In this document: positions 1 to 7,686 of the stretch, one piece after another
Position numbering within the stretch: the stretch's first letter is position 1
How the letters are laid out: every line of letters begins with the position of its first letter
From: an uncultured Eubacteriales bacterium
GTDB taxonomy: Bacteria > Bacillota > Clostridia > Oscillospirales > Oscillospiraceae
Reading direction: 5' to 3'
Assembly (NCBI GenBank): GCA_900316745.1
Contig: ONEB01000014.1
Span: 416-63,481, forward strand
Length of the DNA stretch: 63,066 nucleotides
Notes under the pieces: generated by a model
What the model was told of the DNA's origin: nothing
Seen by the model: the letters and a program-made list of their open reading frames with translations, nothing else
Databases searched by the model: none
Made by a program: the position numbers and the translations under genes

Positions 1-59
1 AATTAAGCGATGCTCTGATAAAAGGATTGAAGAAACAGAGAAAAGACAAATAGCAAAAA

Positions 60-97
60 AGGTCTTGCCGACTGGTGAAAGTCAGCAAGACCTTTTT
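60..97. terminator. bidirectional terminator left of guaA
   Basis: A 9-bp stem (60-68 with 85-93), extended by GACT/AGTC after a C/A mismatch, has a 6-base loop. It is followed by a T-run on the + strand and preceded by an A-run, so it could stop transcripts from either side. On the - strand it is the first strong hairpin after guaA, about 150 bases past the stop codon. Confidence 0.75.
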
Positions 98-99
98 CT

Positions 100-248
100 T
101 AGGATATGGAGGATTTACCCGCAAACCACCCGCTATACAGGAGTGAGCAAAGTAAATCCGGTTTTGGTATCTGCTATCAATTTGCTATCAAATGCCCCGT
201 TTCCGCTTCAAAAACCCAGTGTTTTCAAGGCTTTGCGGGTTTTGTCAG
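100..248. other. possible integration-site flank past the guaA stop
   Basis: No gene is evident here. The motif TGCTATCAA occurs twice in 11-base register (172-180 and 183-191), the layout of arm-type binding sites for tyrosine recombinases. The 3' end of guaA is a documented integration hotspot for genomic islands. The inference is that this strip is the inner end of an element lying to the left of the window, or a scar of one. No att duplicate can be seen because the other end is outside. Confidence 0.35.
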
Positions 249-1235
249 TTATTCCCACTCAATGGTCGCGGTCGGCTTCGGGGTGCAGTCATACAAAACG
301 CGGTTGACGCCCTTCACCTCGTGGGTGATGCGGTCGGTGATGCGGTCCATGAGCTCCCAGTCGAGATGCTCGACCGTTGCGGTCATAGCGTCTTTCGTGT
401 TCACGGCGCGAACAATGACAGGCCATGCGTCCGTGCGCTTGCCGTCCGTAATACCGGTGGAGGTGAAATCGGGAACGACGGTGAAATACTGCCAGACCTT
501 ACCGGCAAGACCGGCTTTCGCAAACTCCTCGCGCAGGATCGCGTCGGATTCGCGGACTGCTTCGAGACGATCACGCGTGATCGCGCCGACGCAGCGTACG
601 CCCAAACCGGGGCCCGGGAAGGGCTGACGATAGACCATCTCATCGGGCAGACCGAGCGCCTTGCCGACGACGCGGACCTCGTCCTTGAAGAGAAGCTTCA
701 CGGGCTCTACGAGCTCAAACTGCACATCCTCCGGCAGACCGCCGACATTGTGGTGCGCCTTGACGCCGTCAGACTCCAGAATATCTGGATAAATGGTGCC
801 CTGACCGAGGAACTTGATGCCGGTAAGCTTTGCCGCCTCCTCATCGAACACGCGGATGAATTCGCCGCCGATGATCTTGCGCTTCGTCTCGGGGTCGGAA
901 ACGCCGGCCAGCTTGTCGAGGAAGCGATCCGTGGCGTCAATATAAATGAGGTTCGCGCCCAGCTCGCCGCAGAACACGTCGATGACCTGCTGGCTCTCAC
1001 CCTTGCGCATGAGACCGTGATTCACATGGATGCATGTGAGCTGTTTTCCCACCGCCTTAATCAGCAGCGCGGCAACAACAGAAGAGTCCACACCGCCGGA
1101 GAGGGCGAGAAGCACCTTGCCGTCACCGATCTGCGCGCGCAGCGCAGAGACCTGCTCGTCGATAAACGCATTTGCAAGCGCTTCGGTCGTGATGCGCTCC
1201 ATATCCGCAGGGCGGACGTTGGAAGTAAGATTCAT
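249..1235 (-). CDS. guaA: GMP synthase, ATP-pyrophosphatase subunit only
   Basis: This protein amidates XMP to GMP using ATP, the last step of guanine nucleotide synthesis. The PP-loop SGGVDSS is at residues 46-52, and the C-terminal dimerisation and XMP-binding segment, including PFPGPGLGVRC, is complete to the typical TIEWE end. At 328 residues it lacks the roughly 190-residue N-terminal class I glutamine amidotransferase domain that normal bacterial GuaA carries. The start is convincing: it has an AAAGGGG ribosome site and its own promoter, so it does not look like a simple truncation. It may work as a two-subunit enzyme, as in archaea, with an amidotransferase encoded elsewhere, or use free ammonia. 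No candidate partner is in this window. Confidence 0.9.
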   Translation of the reverse strand: MNLTSNVRPADMERITTEALANAFIDEQVSALRAQIGDGKVLLALSGGVDSSVVAALLIKAVGKQLTCIHVNHGLMRKGESQQVIDVFCGELGANLIYIDATDRFLDKLAGVSDPETKRKIIGGEFIRVFDEEAAKLTGIKFLGQGTIYPDILESDGVKAHHNVGGLPEDVQFELVEPVKLLFKDEVRVVGKALGLPDEMVYRQPFPGPGLGVRCVGAITRDRLEAVRESDAILREEFAKAGLAGKVWQYFTVVPDFTSTGITDGKRTDAWPVIVRAVNTKDAMTATVEHLDWELMDRITDRITHEVKGVNRVLYDCTPKPTATIEWE

Positions 1236-1273
1236 TGGAATCGACCCCTTTCAACTTTCAGAAAATATGGTAT

Positions 1274-1302
1274 ATTATAGCGCTTTTTGACAGAATCGTA
1301 AA
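1274..1302 (-). promoter_or_regulatory. guaA promoter
   Basis: On the - strand there is a -35 TTTACG (1297-1302) and a -10 TATAAT (1274-1279) separated by 17 bases, about 40 bases ahead of the guaA start. It is SigA type. No purine riboswitch is recognisable in the short leader. Confidence 0.7.
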
Positions 1303-1343
1303 GATAAAAAATGATCAAAAAAATACGTCCCTGCAAACCGAAG

Positions 1344-1455
1344 TTAGCGGATAAATAAGTCAAGATTGTTCTTATAGCTCCGAATCGTTTTCTGCGTGTA
1401 TTTCCGAATCTCAATCTCGGTCAAATATTCACGTTCTGCTGCGGTAATTGTCATA
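1344..1455 (-). pseudogene. tyrosine recombinase N-terminal stub
   Basis: A 36-residue reading frame starts at ATG 1455 behind a good GGAGGT ribosome site and ends at TAA 1344. Its sequence (TAAEREYLTEIEIRKYTQKT, then IRSYKNNLDLFIR) resembles the start of the N-terminal core-binding (SAM-like) domain of XerC/phage-type integrases. The rest of the domain and the whole catalytic domain are absent. It is read as a remnant of an integrase or insertion element next to guaA. The match is by eye over a short stretch; a small unrelated peptide gene is the alternative. Confidence 0.5.
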
Positions 1456-1470
1456 CAGATACCTCCATTG

Positions 1471-1546
1471 TATGTCACAACTATTGGTATCATGTATGTC
1501 ACAACAGAAAAGCGGTATGTCACAACTGGCATGACATACCGCGTTT
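1471..1546. repeat. triple TATGTCACAAC repeat with palindrome
   Basis: TATGTCACAAC occurs three times, at 1471-1481, 1495-1505 and 1516-1526. The last copy forms the left arm of an inverted repeat, GCGGTATGTCA with TGACATACCGC, spanning about 1513-1542, followed by a T-run on the + strand. It lies directly upstream of the integrase stub. It could be recombinase or transposase binding sites, an operator, or a terminator for + strand transcripts. Confidence 0.6.
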
Positions 1547-1586
1547 TTCTTGCTTATAAACAGTTGATTTTCAAGGGCTTTTGGAC

Positions 1587-2324
1587 TTATTCGTCCTCTT
1601 CCCAGTTGTGCCAGACGTTCTGGACATCGTCGTTGTCCTCGAACATGTCGAGCATCTTGCGCATGTTTTTGATGTTGTCCTCGCCGGTGACGGTGACATA
1701 GTTCTGGGGAACCATTTCGACCTGGGCGGAGAGCAGCTCATAGCCTGCACCGGTAAGGTACTCCGCGACCTCGGTGACAGCGTCGGGAGCGGTGTAGATC
1801 GTAAAGACATCGCCGTCTGCGACGAGATCGTCGGCGCCGCCCTCGAGAGCAGCTTCCATGACGGTGTCTTCATCAAATTCCTCATCCTCGTTATTCACGA
1901 CGATGACGCCTTTTTTATCAAACGACCAGGAGACACAGCCCGTTGCGCCGAGATTTCCGCCGTACTTATCGAAATAATGGCGAACCTCGGAAGCGGTGCG
2001 GTTGCGGTTATCGGTCATAGTCTCAACAATGACGGCGACGCCGCAGGGGCCGTAGCCCTCATAGACGGCAGACTCGAAGTTATCCGTATTGCCGGCGCCG
2101 AGCGCTTTTTCGATGGTGCGCTTGATGTTGTCGTTCGGCATGTTCGCCGCCTTGGCCTTGGTGATAACAGCCGCAAGACGGGAATTGTTCGCGGGATCGC
2201 CGCTGCCGCCTTCCTTAACGGCAACGATCATTTCACGGGCGATCTTGGTGAACGCCTGCGCGCGCTTGGCGTCCTGCGCGCCTTTCGTCTTTTGTATATT
2301 ATGCCACTTGGAATGTCCGGACAT
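1587..2324 (-). CDS. yebC: YebC/PmpR family protein
   Basis: This 245-residue protein has the family signature MSGHSKWHNIQ at its N-terminus and the usual full length. YebC proteins were annotated as transcriptional regulators. Newer work treats several members as translation factors that relieve ribosome stalling at proline runs. The sequence cannot say which role applies here. The C-terminus is very acidic. The gene stands alone with its own promoter. Its ribosome site (AGAGGAG) is well placed before ATG 2324. Confidence 0.95.
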   Translation of the reverse strand: MSGHSKWHNIQKTKGAQDAKRAQAFTKIAREMIVAVKEGGSGDPANNSRLAAVITKAKAANMPNDNIKRTIEKALGAGNTDNFESAVYEGYGPCGVAVIVETMTDNRNRTASEVRHYFDKYGGNLGATGCVSWSFDKKGVIVVNNEDEEFDEDTVMEAALEGGADDLVADGDVFTIYTAPDAVTEVAEYLTGAGYELLSAQVEMVPQNYVTVTGEDNIKNMRKMLDMFEDNDDVQNVWHNWEEDE

Positions 2325-2356
2325 GGTTCCAACTCCTCTTGTAAAAATGCGTAAAA

Positions 2357-2385
2357 ATTATAGCATAATCTCTGCATTGTGGCAA
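2357..2385 (-). promoter_or_regulatory. yebC promoter
   Basis: On the - strand, a -35 TTGCCA (2380-2385), a 17-base spacer and a consensus -10 TATAAT (2357-2362) lie about 35 bases before the start codon. It is SigA type. Confidence 0.8.
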
Positions 2386-2420
2386 GAGGGCGCGCGCTTA
2401 AAAACGTAAAAAAACCGGGA

Positions 2421-3914
2421 TTATCCCACGCGAACACGCGGAATGATGCAATACTCCGGCACTTTTTCTCCGTCTTTGACGATATTTGCTGCGCGGATCG
2501 CTTCGATGGAAGAGCCGTAATGCTTTGCCGTCTCCCAGAGATCCATGGTCTCCGATCGGGGAATCAGCGTCAGCGAGGGCATCCCGGCGCATCTGCCGTC
2601 TCCCTCAAGGTGTTTGACTGCGGTGATCTGCTGCGCCTGGCACTGTCTCATTTCTGCGCAGTCGATCTGCACCGGAACATAAACCCGGTATTCACCTGAG
2701 GCTTTCGACACATCCGGCTGGCAAAGACGCAGCTCTGAAACCATGGTGTTTTCCGGCAGCGCCTGCTCAAATTGCGCTTCCGCTTCGCAGGACTGGAGCG
2801 AACCATCCGAATCAGAAAATAGAACTGTGAACGCCGCTGTGCCGGAAACGGAAGCTTGTGTCATTCGAACAGAGCCCAGATGCGTCATTACGGAAAACAT
2901 CGAAGCCCCGTCCGGCAATTGTTTCAGTGTGGCATCCGCATTCGCGGTCACTGTATTTATGTTGCCGCAGGAGGCAGACTTGATCGGCGCGGTCTGAAGT
3001 TCCAAGTGATCTGACACGCTGTAAGCATCCGAAAGATAATGGAGCTCTGTTTCCTGGCTGCAAAGCGTCTGGGCAACGATATGGAAGTCTGTTTCCAGAT
3101 CCGTTCCCTCATGGAGGATCAGATCGGCAGACGTAAGCTGCAGGCGACACCGAAGCGTGTCGTTTTCCGACATGTTCTCCAGATCCAAAAGCTGCGAGAA
3201 TGCAGTCTCGATCGTCTCGCAAATCGGCGCTTTGGATTCCTGACCCTGATAGAAAACCGTCGAGCGCACGACGCCGTGCAGGATCGCGCGAGCGCCGGAT
3301 CTCTGCGGCTGGTCGGCCGCGATCTCGGAATGACACGCGATGAGGCTTCTCCCCTCCGGCGCTTCCCGCAGCGTGATCCGCTCCCCGGCTGTAAACACCT
3401 GCTCCGAAACATCCGTCACCATGGACGCGGTCATCTGCTCCGTTTTGAAATACAGATCGGCAGGCGATTCTTCCACGCCGCTCGTGAGCTCCGTTGTTTG
3501 CAAAACGTAACCCTGAAGCGACAAGCACGCGCGCACCTTAAAGCGCAGCTTTCGCGTGTTCATGATCTGCACGCTGCACTCCGTCACGCGGCAGGCGGCA
3601 AAGGGTCTCAGATCCGGTTCAATCGCATCATCATGCATGCGCAGCCGCACACCGACCTTCACCGGGAAATGCTGAAGCGATCCGTCGTTCTCCGCGCGAT
3701 AGCATACGCTTCCGCTCCACTCTCCCTCAGCCTCTGCCGAGCCGGAGCCGAGGTCAAGCCGCCACAGGCAGAAATCACCGTCCGTAAACAGAATTTCTCC
3801 TACATCCTCCAACGCATCCGGGACAATCACATCGGAGGTAAACACATCTTCAACCGTGCGGTCCAGCACGCATGCATACGATTCCAATCGCTCTTGTTTC
3901 AGGCGCAGATCCAT
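2421..3914 (-). CDS. SipL-like DUF3794/LysM spore morphogenesis protein
   Basis: The 497-residue product is mostly beta-rich, of DUF3794 (SipL/SPOCS) type, with a LysM module at about residues 445-497 (ETMDLWETAKHYGSSIEAI). In Clostridioides difficile, SipL combines these domains and binds SpoIVA to build the spore coat around the forespore; the same job is inferred here. The start was set at ATG 3914 because an AAAGGGAG ribosome site lies 8 bases upstream. An in-frame TTG seven codons earlier would bury that site. A SigE-like promoter precedes the gene, which fits mother-cell expression. No spoIVA is in the window. Confidence 0.75.
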   Translation of the reverse strand: MDLRLKQERLESYACVLDRTVEDVFTSDVIVPDALEDVGEILFTDGDFCLWRLDLGSGSAEAEGEWSGSVCYRAENDGSLQHFPVKVGVRLRMHDDAIEPDLRPFAACRVTECSVQIMNTRKLRFKVRACLSLQGYVLQTTELTSGVEESPADLYFKTEQMTASMVTDVSEQVFTAGERITLREAPEGRSLIACHSEIAADQPQRSGARAILHGVVRSTVFYQGQESKAPICETIETAFSQLLDLENMSENDTLRCRLQLTSADLILHEGTDLETDFHIVAQTLCSQETELHYLSDAYSVSDHLELQTAPIKSASCGNINTVTANADATLKQLPDGASMFSVMTHLGSVRMTQASVSGTAAFTVLFSDSDGSLQSCEAEAQFEQALPENTMVSELRLCQPDVSKASGEYRVYVPVQIDCAEMRQCQAQQITAVKHLEGDGRCAGMPSLTLIPRSETMDLWETAKHYGSSIEAIRAANIVKDGEKVPEYCIIPRVRVG

Positions 3915-3951
3915 GGCAAACGCTCCCTTTCGCAAACTGTTATTTCAGTCC

Positions 3952-3980
3952 ATGGTATGCACTTGAAAACCATATTATGC
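3952..3980 (-). promoter_or_regulatory. SigE-like (mother-cell) promoter
   Basis: On the - strand, GCATAAT (3974-3980), a 14-base spacer and CATACCAT (3952-3959) approximate the SigE consensus (-35 KMATATT, -10 CATACAHT) with few mismatches. It sits just before the SipL-like gene. A SigK promoter would look similar, so the exact sigma factor is uncertain. Confidence 0.5.
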
Positions 3981-3982
3981 CG

Positions 3983-4138
3983 TTAACAGCGCATGAGGTA
4001 AAGTCCCAGTCCGATCAAAGCCATTCCGAGAACAAACCACCAGAATTTTACGGGCAGGATCATGCTGAGAATGATCACAAGTCCCACGCCAACGCAGATT
4101 AACCCTGGCAGCAGCCGGGGACGACGTCTGCGTCTCAT
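3983..4138 (-). CDS. 51-residue membrane protein
   Basis: ATG 4138 follows a strong GGAGGTGAT ribosome site and the frame ends at TAA 3983. The peptide starts with an arginine-rich stretch (MRRRRRPRLL) and then has two hydrophobic segments, at about residues 11-28 and 33-49, separated by a PVKFWW turn. This suggests a two-pass hairpin with its basic N-terminus in the cytoplasm. No family was recognised. It lies immediately upstream of the SipL-like gene on the same strand, so a sporulation link is possible but unproven. Confidence 0.65.
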   Translation of the reverse strand: MRRRRRPRLLPGLICVGVGLVIILSMILPVKFWWFVLGMALIGLGLYLMRC

Positions 4139-4237
4139 TGTCATCACCTCCAGGACAGACCTGTTTTAAAACGATCTGTGGAAACGTCTTTGGGTCTAGT
4201 GTACTCTATGCTGAAAAACAGCATAATGTGATAACAA

Positions 4238-4264
4238 AGCCCTGAGACGAATTGTCTCAGGGCT
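4238..4264 (-). terminator. terminator after rsgA
   Basis: A perfect 11-bp stem (4238-4248 with 4254-4264) has a 5-base loop. On the - strand it is followed by CTTTGTTA. It lies 10 bases past the rsgA stop and ends the long leftward housekeeping run. Confidence 0.8.
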
Positions 4265-4274
4265 GAAGCATGTA

Positions 4275-5156
4275 TTATTTTTTTTGCCATTCCGGAATGC
4301 TTTTGGCGTTGGCATACAGCCGCGCATAGCTTTGATGCCGGGTCTGCGCGATCTTCCCGGTGGCGACTGCGTCCAGCACAGCGCAGCCGGGCTCCTTGAG
4401 ATGCGCGCAATCCTGAAACCGGCATTGGCCGATATACGGCTGAAACTCCCGGAACGCATATTGCAGCGCTTCGCACCGGATCGGCTCGATGAGATCTACC
4501 TCAAACGAAGCAAAGCCGGGCGTATCCGCGACATAGGTGTCATTTCCGAGGTCATACAGCTCAACATGACGCGTCGTATGACGGCCGCGCCCAAGCTTAT
4601 CGCTTACCGCCCCGGTTGCAAGACCGAGCTCAGGGCAGAGCTTGTTGAGGATGCTGGATTTTCCAACACCGGAGTTTCCGGTAAACGCATTCACTTTGCT
4701 GGAAATGACGGCTCTGAGCTCGTCCAGTCCCTCCCCTGTCTCCGCACTCGTTCGCACGACCTGAAATCCGGCGCCGGAATAAATCTGCATCAGGTCATCC
4801 GCCGAATCCAGATCACACTTGTTCACGCAAACAATCGGCTCACAGTCGCTGAGCTCCGCGATTGCGCATACACGGTCGATCAAAAACGGGTCCGTCACGG
4901 GATTGACCGCGGAAGCAAACATCACTAGCTGCTCGATATTCGCAACAGCCGGACGAATAAAGCGGTTTCTTCTGGGCAGGATCTCATCTACGCGGGCATT
5001 TCCCTTTTCATCGATCGACAGTGTCACGCGGTCACCGACCAAAGGCGTCATGCCGTCATGACGAAAGCGCCCGCGAGCCTTGCACATCACCTGTTCACCG
5101 GAAGCGCTGACTGTATAGAATCCGCTGAGTGAGCGGATAATCACTCCTTGTGCCAT
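4275..5156 (-). CDS. rsgA: ribosome small-subunit GTPase RsgA
   Basis: This circularly permuted GTPase helps late maturation of the 30S subunit. The 293 residues show an N-terminal OB-fold (about 1-65), G4 NKCD at 112-115, the P-loop GNSGVGKSS at 160-168, G3 DTPG at 211-214, and a zinc knuckle from C245, C250, H252 and C258. Length and order match the family. It is the last gene of the prkC-stp run, as in Bacillus subtilis (cpgA after prkC), where PrkC phosphorylates it. A GAGG site lies 5 bases before ATG 5156. Confidence 0.96.
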   Translation of the reverse strand: MAQGVIIRSLSGFYTVSASGEQVMCKARGRFRHDGMTPLVGDRVTLSIDEKGNARVDEILPRRNRFIRPAVANIEQLVMFASAVNPVTDPFLIDRVCAIAELSDCEPIVCVNKCDLDSADDLMQIYSGAGFQVVRTSAETGEGLDELRAVISSKVNAFTGNSGVGKSSILNKLCPELGLATGAVSDKLGRGRHTTRHVELYDLGNDTYVADTPGFASFEVDLIEPIRCEALQYAFREFQPYIGQCRFQDCAHLKEPGCAVLDAVATGKIAQTRHQSYARLYANAKSIPEWQKK

Positions 5157-5165
5157 AGAAACCTC

Positions 5166-6887
5166 TTATTCACCGGCAGGGGCTTCATCAGTGGGCGCAG
5201 GTCCCGTAGAAACCCAGATATAGATCTTGGAAAACTGCGCAATATCCGTGCCTGCAGCCGTGCTCTGTCTGAAAACCGTGCCGGCAGGCGCGTCGTTCGC
5301 CTCGCGATACACCGAGCCAAGCGTAAGACCATTGCTCTCAATGCGGGCGATGGCAGCAGATTCAGACAGATTCGTGAGATCCGGCATCGGAACCGTGCGC
5401 AGCTCCGTGCCGCCGCTGATCACAAGCTTCACGACGCTGCCGGAAACAACGCTCTGGCCCGGTTCCGGGTCCATCCGAATGACATAGTCTTTTGTGACGG
5501 AATCGGATTGTTCAAGCTCCTGCTGGACGATGAATCCGGCTTCCTGAAGCTTCTCCGTTGCCTCCTGATAGTTCCAGTTGATGACATAGGGTACATCCGT
5601 CATGATCACGCCGGCGCTGACGGTAAGCGTCACATCAATCCCGCTGGAGAGACGCATCACGCTCTTCTTCGCTTCGGGACTTTGCGCCAGGATGATGCCG
5701 TCTTCTACGCTCTGGTCTGATTTCAGTACGACCGTGAAATTATATTCTTTATTATCCGCGCTGTTGATTACGTCTTCATAGTTCTGACCGACGAAATTCG
5801 GAAGCTCGATGCGCTCGGCAGGGCTGAACATGTCCCGCAGCATAAAGGTCCAGAGAAACAGCGCCAGACCGATTGCGACGACACCCATGGCAAACATTGC
5901 CGTGAAGTAGGATACACGGCGAGCGCGCTTTTTTCTGCGGGCATACTGCGCATCCGGAAGCTCTTTTCCCAGTCCCAGAACAGATTCGCGCTCTTTTTTT
6001 CTGGGCTTTGCTTTTCGCTTCGGCGCGCTCTCTCCGTTCTTGCGGGAATATTCCTTTTTGAACTGATCCAGATCTGCAAGCATCTCTTTTGCAGACTGAT
6101 AGCGATTATCCAGCACTGCATTCATTGCCTTGCAGGTGATGCGCTCCATCTCGGGCGGAATGTCGTCTGCAAGCTCGTGCGGCGCCGTCGCCGTTCCGGA
6201 GATGTGCTTGAGCGCGATCTCTTCAGGCGTATCGGCATCGTACGGAAGCGTATGCGTAAGCATTTCATACATCATCACGCCGAGCGAATAGAGATCGCTT
6301 CTGGCGTCAGCTTCCAGACCGCGCGCCTGCTCCGGCGCAATATAGTGCACAGAGCCGACCGCAGTATCGGAACGTCTGGAGCTGTTGCGGTTTTCAAGAG
6401 CGGCAATGCCGAAATCAGCGACCTTGACGACGCCGTCTTTATCGATCATGATGTTCTGGGGCTTAATGTCCCGGTGCACAATTCCGTGGGCATGCGCGTG
6501 CTGGAGCGCTCTGCAGATCTGCGCGGCAAAAAAGGCCGTCTCCTGCGCGGAGAGCTTCCCCTTTTCAGCGAGGTACTGCTTCATGGTGACGCCCTCGATG
6601 AGCTCCATGACGATATAATCCATCTGCTTGCTGTGGCTCACATCATAGACCGCGACGATATTGGGGTGCGCCAGCATCGCGACTGCCTGCGCCTCCGCCT
6701 GAAAGCGGGCGCGCAGCTCAACGTCCGTTGCGATCTCGTCGCGCAGAACCTTGACCGCGACATAGCGGTTGAGTCTGCTGTCCAGAGCCTTATAGACAAC
6801 AGACATGCCGCCGCTGCCGATGACCTCCAGAATCTCATAGCGGTTTTCCAGCAGCATTCCGATATATTTTTGCATAGATTGCTCCAT
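5166..6887 (-). CDS. prkC: Ser/Thr protein kinase with three PASTA repeats
   Basis: This is a membrane kinase that senses muropeptides and controls growth, cell-wall and germination responses. Numbered from ATG 6887, the catalytic lysine is K46, HRD is at 138-140, DFG at 158-160, a basic juxtamembrane stretch at about 285-325 and one membrane span at about 330-355. Three extracellular PASTA repeats (about 370-573) start at ELPNFVGQ, DVPYVINW and PMPDLTNL. The start at 6887 is chosen over an upstream in-frame ATG because GGAGG lies 6 bases before it. The gene follows its cognate phosphatase with a 26-base gap. The activation segment is Ser/Thr-rich, as expected for autophosphorylation. Confidence 0.95.
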   Translation of the reverse strand: MEQSMQKYIGMLLENRYEILEVIGSGGMSVVYKALDSRLNRYVAVKVLRDEIATDVELRARFQAEAQAVAMLAHPNIVAVYDVSHSKQMDYIVMELIEGVTMKQYLAEKGKLSAQETAFFAAQICRALQHAHAHGIVHRDIKPQNIMIDKDGVVKVADFGIAALENRNSSRRSDTAVGSVHYIAPEQARGLEADARSDLYSLGVMMYEMLTHTLPYDADTPEEIALKHISGTATAPHELADDIPPEMERITCKAMNAVLDNRYQSAKEMLADLDQFKKEYSRKNGESAPKRKAKPRKKERESVLGLGKELPDAQYARRKKRARRVSYFTAMFAMGVVAIGLALFLWTFMLRDMFSPAERIELPNFVGQNYEDVINSADNKEYNFTVVLKSDQSVEDGIILAQSPEAKKSVMRLSSGIDVTLTVSAGVIMTDVPYVINWNYQEATEKLQEAGFIVQQELEQSDSVTKDYVIRMDPEPGQSVVSGSVVKLVISGGTELRTVPMPDLTNLSESAAIARIESNGLTLGSVYREANDAPAGTVFRQSTAAGTDIAQFSKIYIWVSTGPAPTDEAPAGE

Positions 6888-6913
6888 GTTTATCCTCCAG
6901 CCTTTCGTTGGAT

Positions 6914-7651
6914 TCAAGCCTGAATCACTGCGGCGGTGATATTATCACCGGCACCGCGCTCCAGCGCGGAACTGATCAGGCGGCGGCAAATGCGATCCGG
7001 GTGCCGCGATTCCAAACACAGCGCAAGGAGCTCCTGCTCATTCAGCGTATTGGAAAGCCCGTCGGAGCAAAGCAGAAGCTTGCTCCCCATACGAAGTGTA
7101 ACAGAAAAGTGATCCGCCTCAACCTCGGGATCGACGCCCACAGCGCGGGTGATCAGGTGCTTTTGCGGATGGTGCTCCGCCTCTTCCGGCGTGAGCTCTC
7201 CGCGCTCGACCATAGCCGAGACAACAGAATGATCGCGCGTAATACGGCGGATCGTCTTATGCTCAATCAAATATGCACGGCTGTCACCAACGTTGATGAT
7301 CTCTGCGCTTCTGCCTCTGAGCGTGACAGCCACAAGCGTCGTGCCCATGCCGGAGCTCTCGGTATTCGCAATGGAATAACCATACACAACGGCATTGGCT
7401 TTTTTGCACGCCGCGTCCATAATCGGCGCAAGCGCAGGCTTTTTCTCGGAACTGGCGATCAGAGTTCTGCGCAGCTCAGCCATGTAGGCAGAAACAGCGA
7501 GCTCGCTTGCAAGCCTCCCGCCGTGCGCGCCGCCCATGCCGTCACAGACGACAGCGGCAAGACAGGATTTGCTGCGCACCTGAGTCACGAAGGCACAGTC
7601 CTGATTTTCAGCGCGGACAGAGCCGCGGTCTGACATGGAAAAGAACTTCAA
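6914..7651 (-). CDS. stp: PP2C-type protein phosphatase
   Basis: This metal-dependent Ser/Thr phosphatase reverses PrkC phosphorylation. The PP2C motif RGSVRAENQD lies near the N-terminus, the metal-binding motif CDGMGG is at residues 36-41, and GDSRAYL and CSDGLSN follow in order. The 245-residue length is typical. The start is probably TTG 7651, since GGAGG is 7 bases upstream and the frame begins (M)KFFSMSDRG, the usual family start. It is directly followed by prkC. The gene is called prpC in Bacillus. Confidence 0.95.
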   Translation of the reverse strand: MKFFSMSDRGSVRAENQDCAFVTQVRSKSCLAAVVCDGMGGAHGGRLASELAVSAYMAELRRTLIASSEKKPALAPIMDAACKKANAVVYGYSIANTESSGMGTTLVAVTLRGRSAEIINVGDSRAYLIEHKTIRRITRDHSVVSAMVERGELTPEEAEHHPQKHLITRAVGVDPEVEADHFSVTLRMGSKLLLCSDGLSNTLNEQELLALCLESRHPDRICRRLISSALERGAGDNITAAVIQA

Positions 7652-7686
7652 CAGATCACCTCCACGGTGAAGCCTCAGGGGATGCG

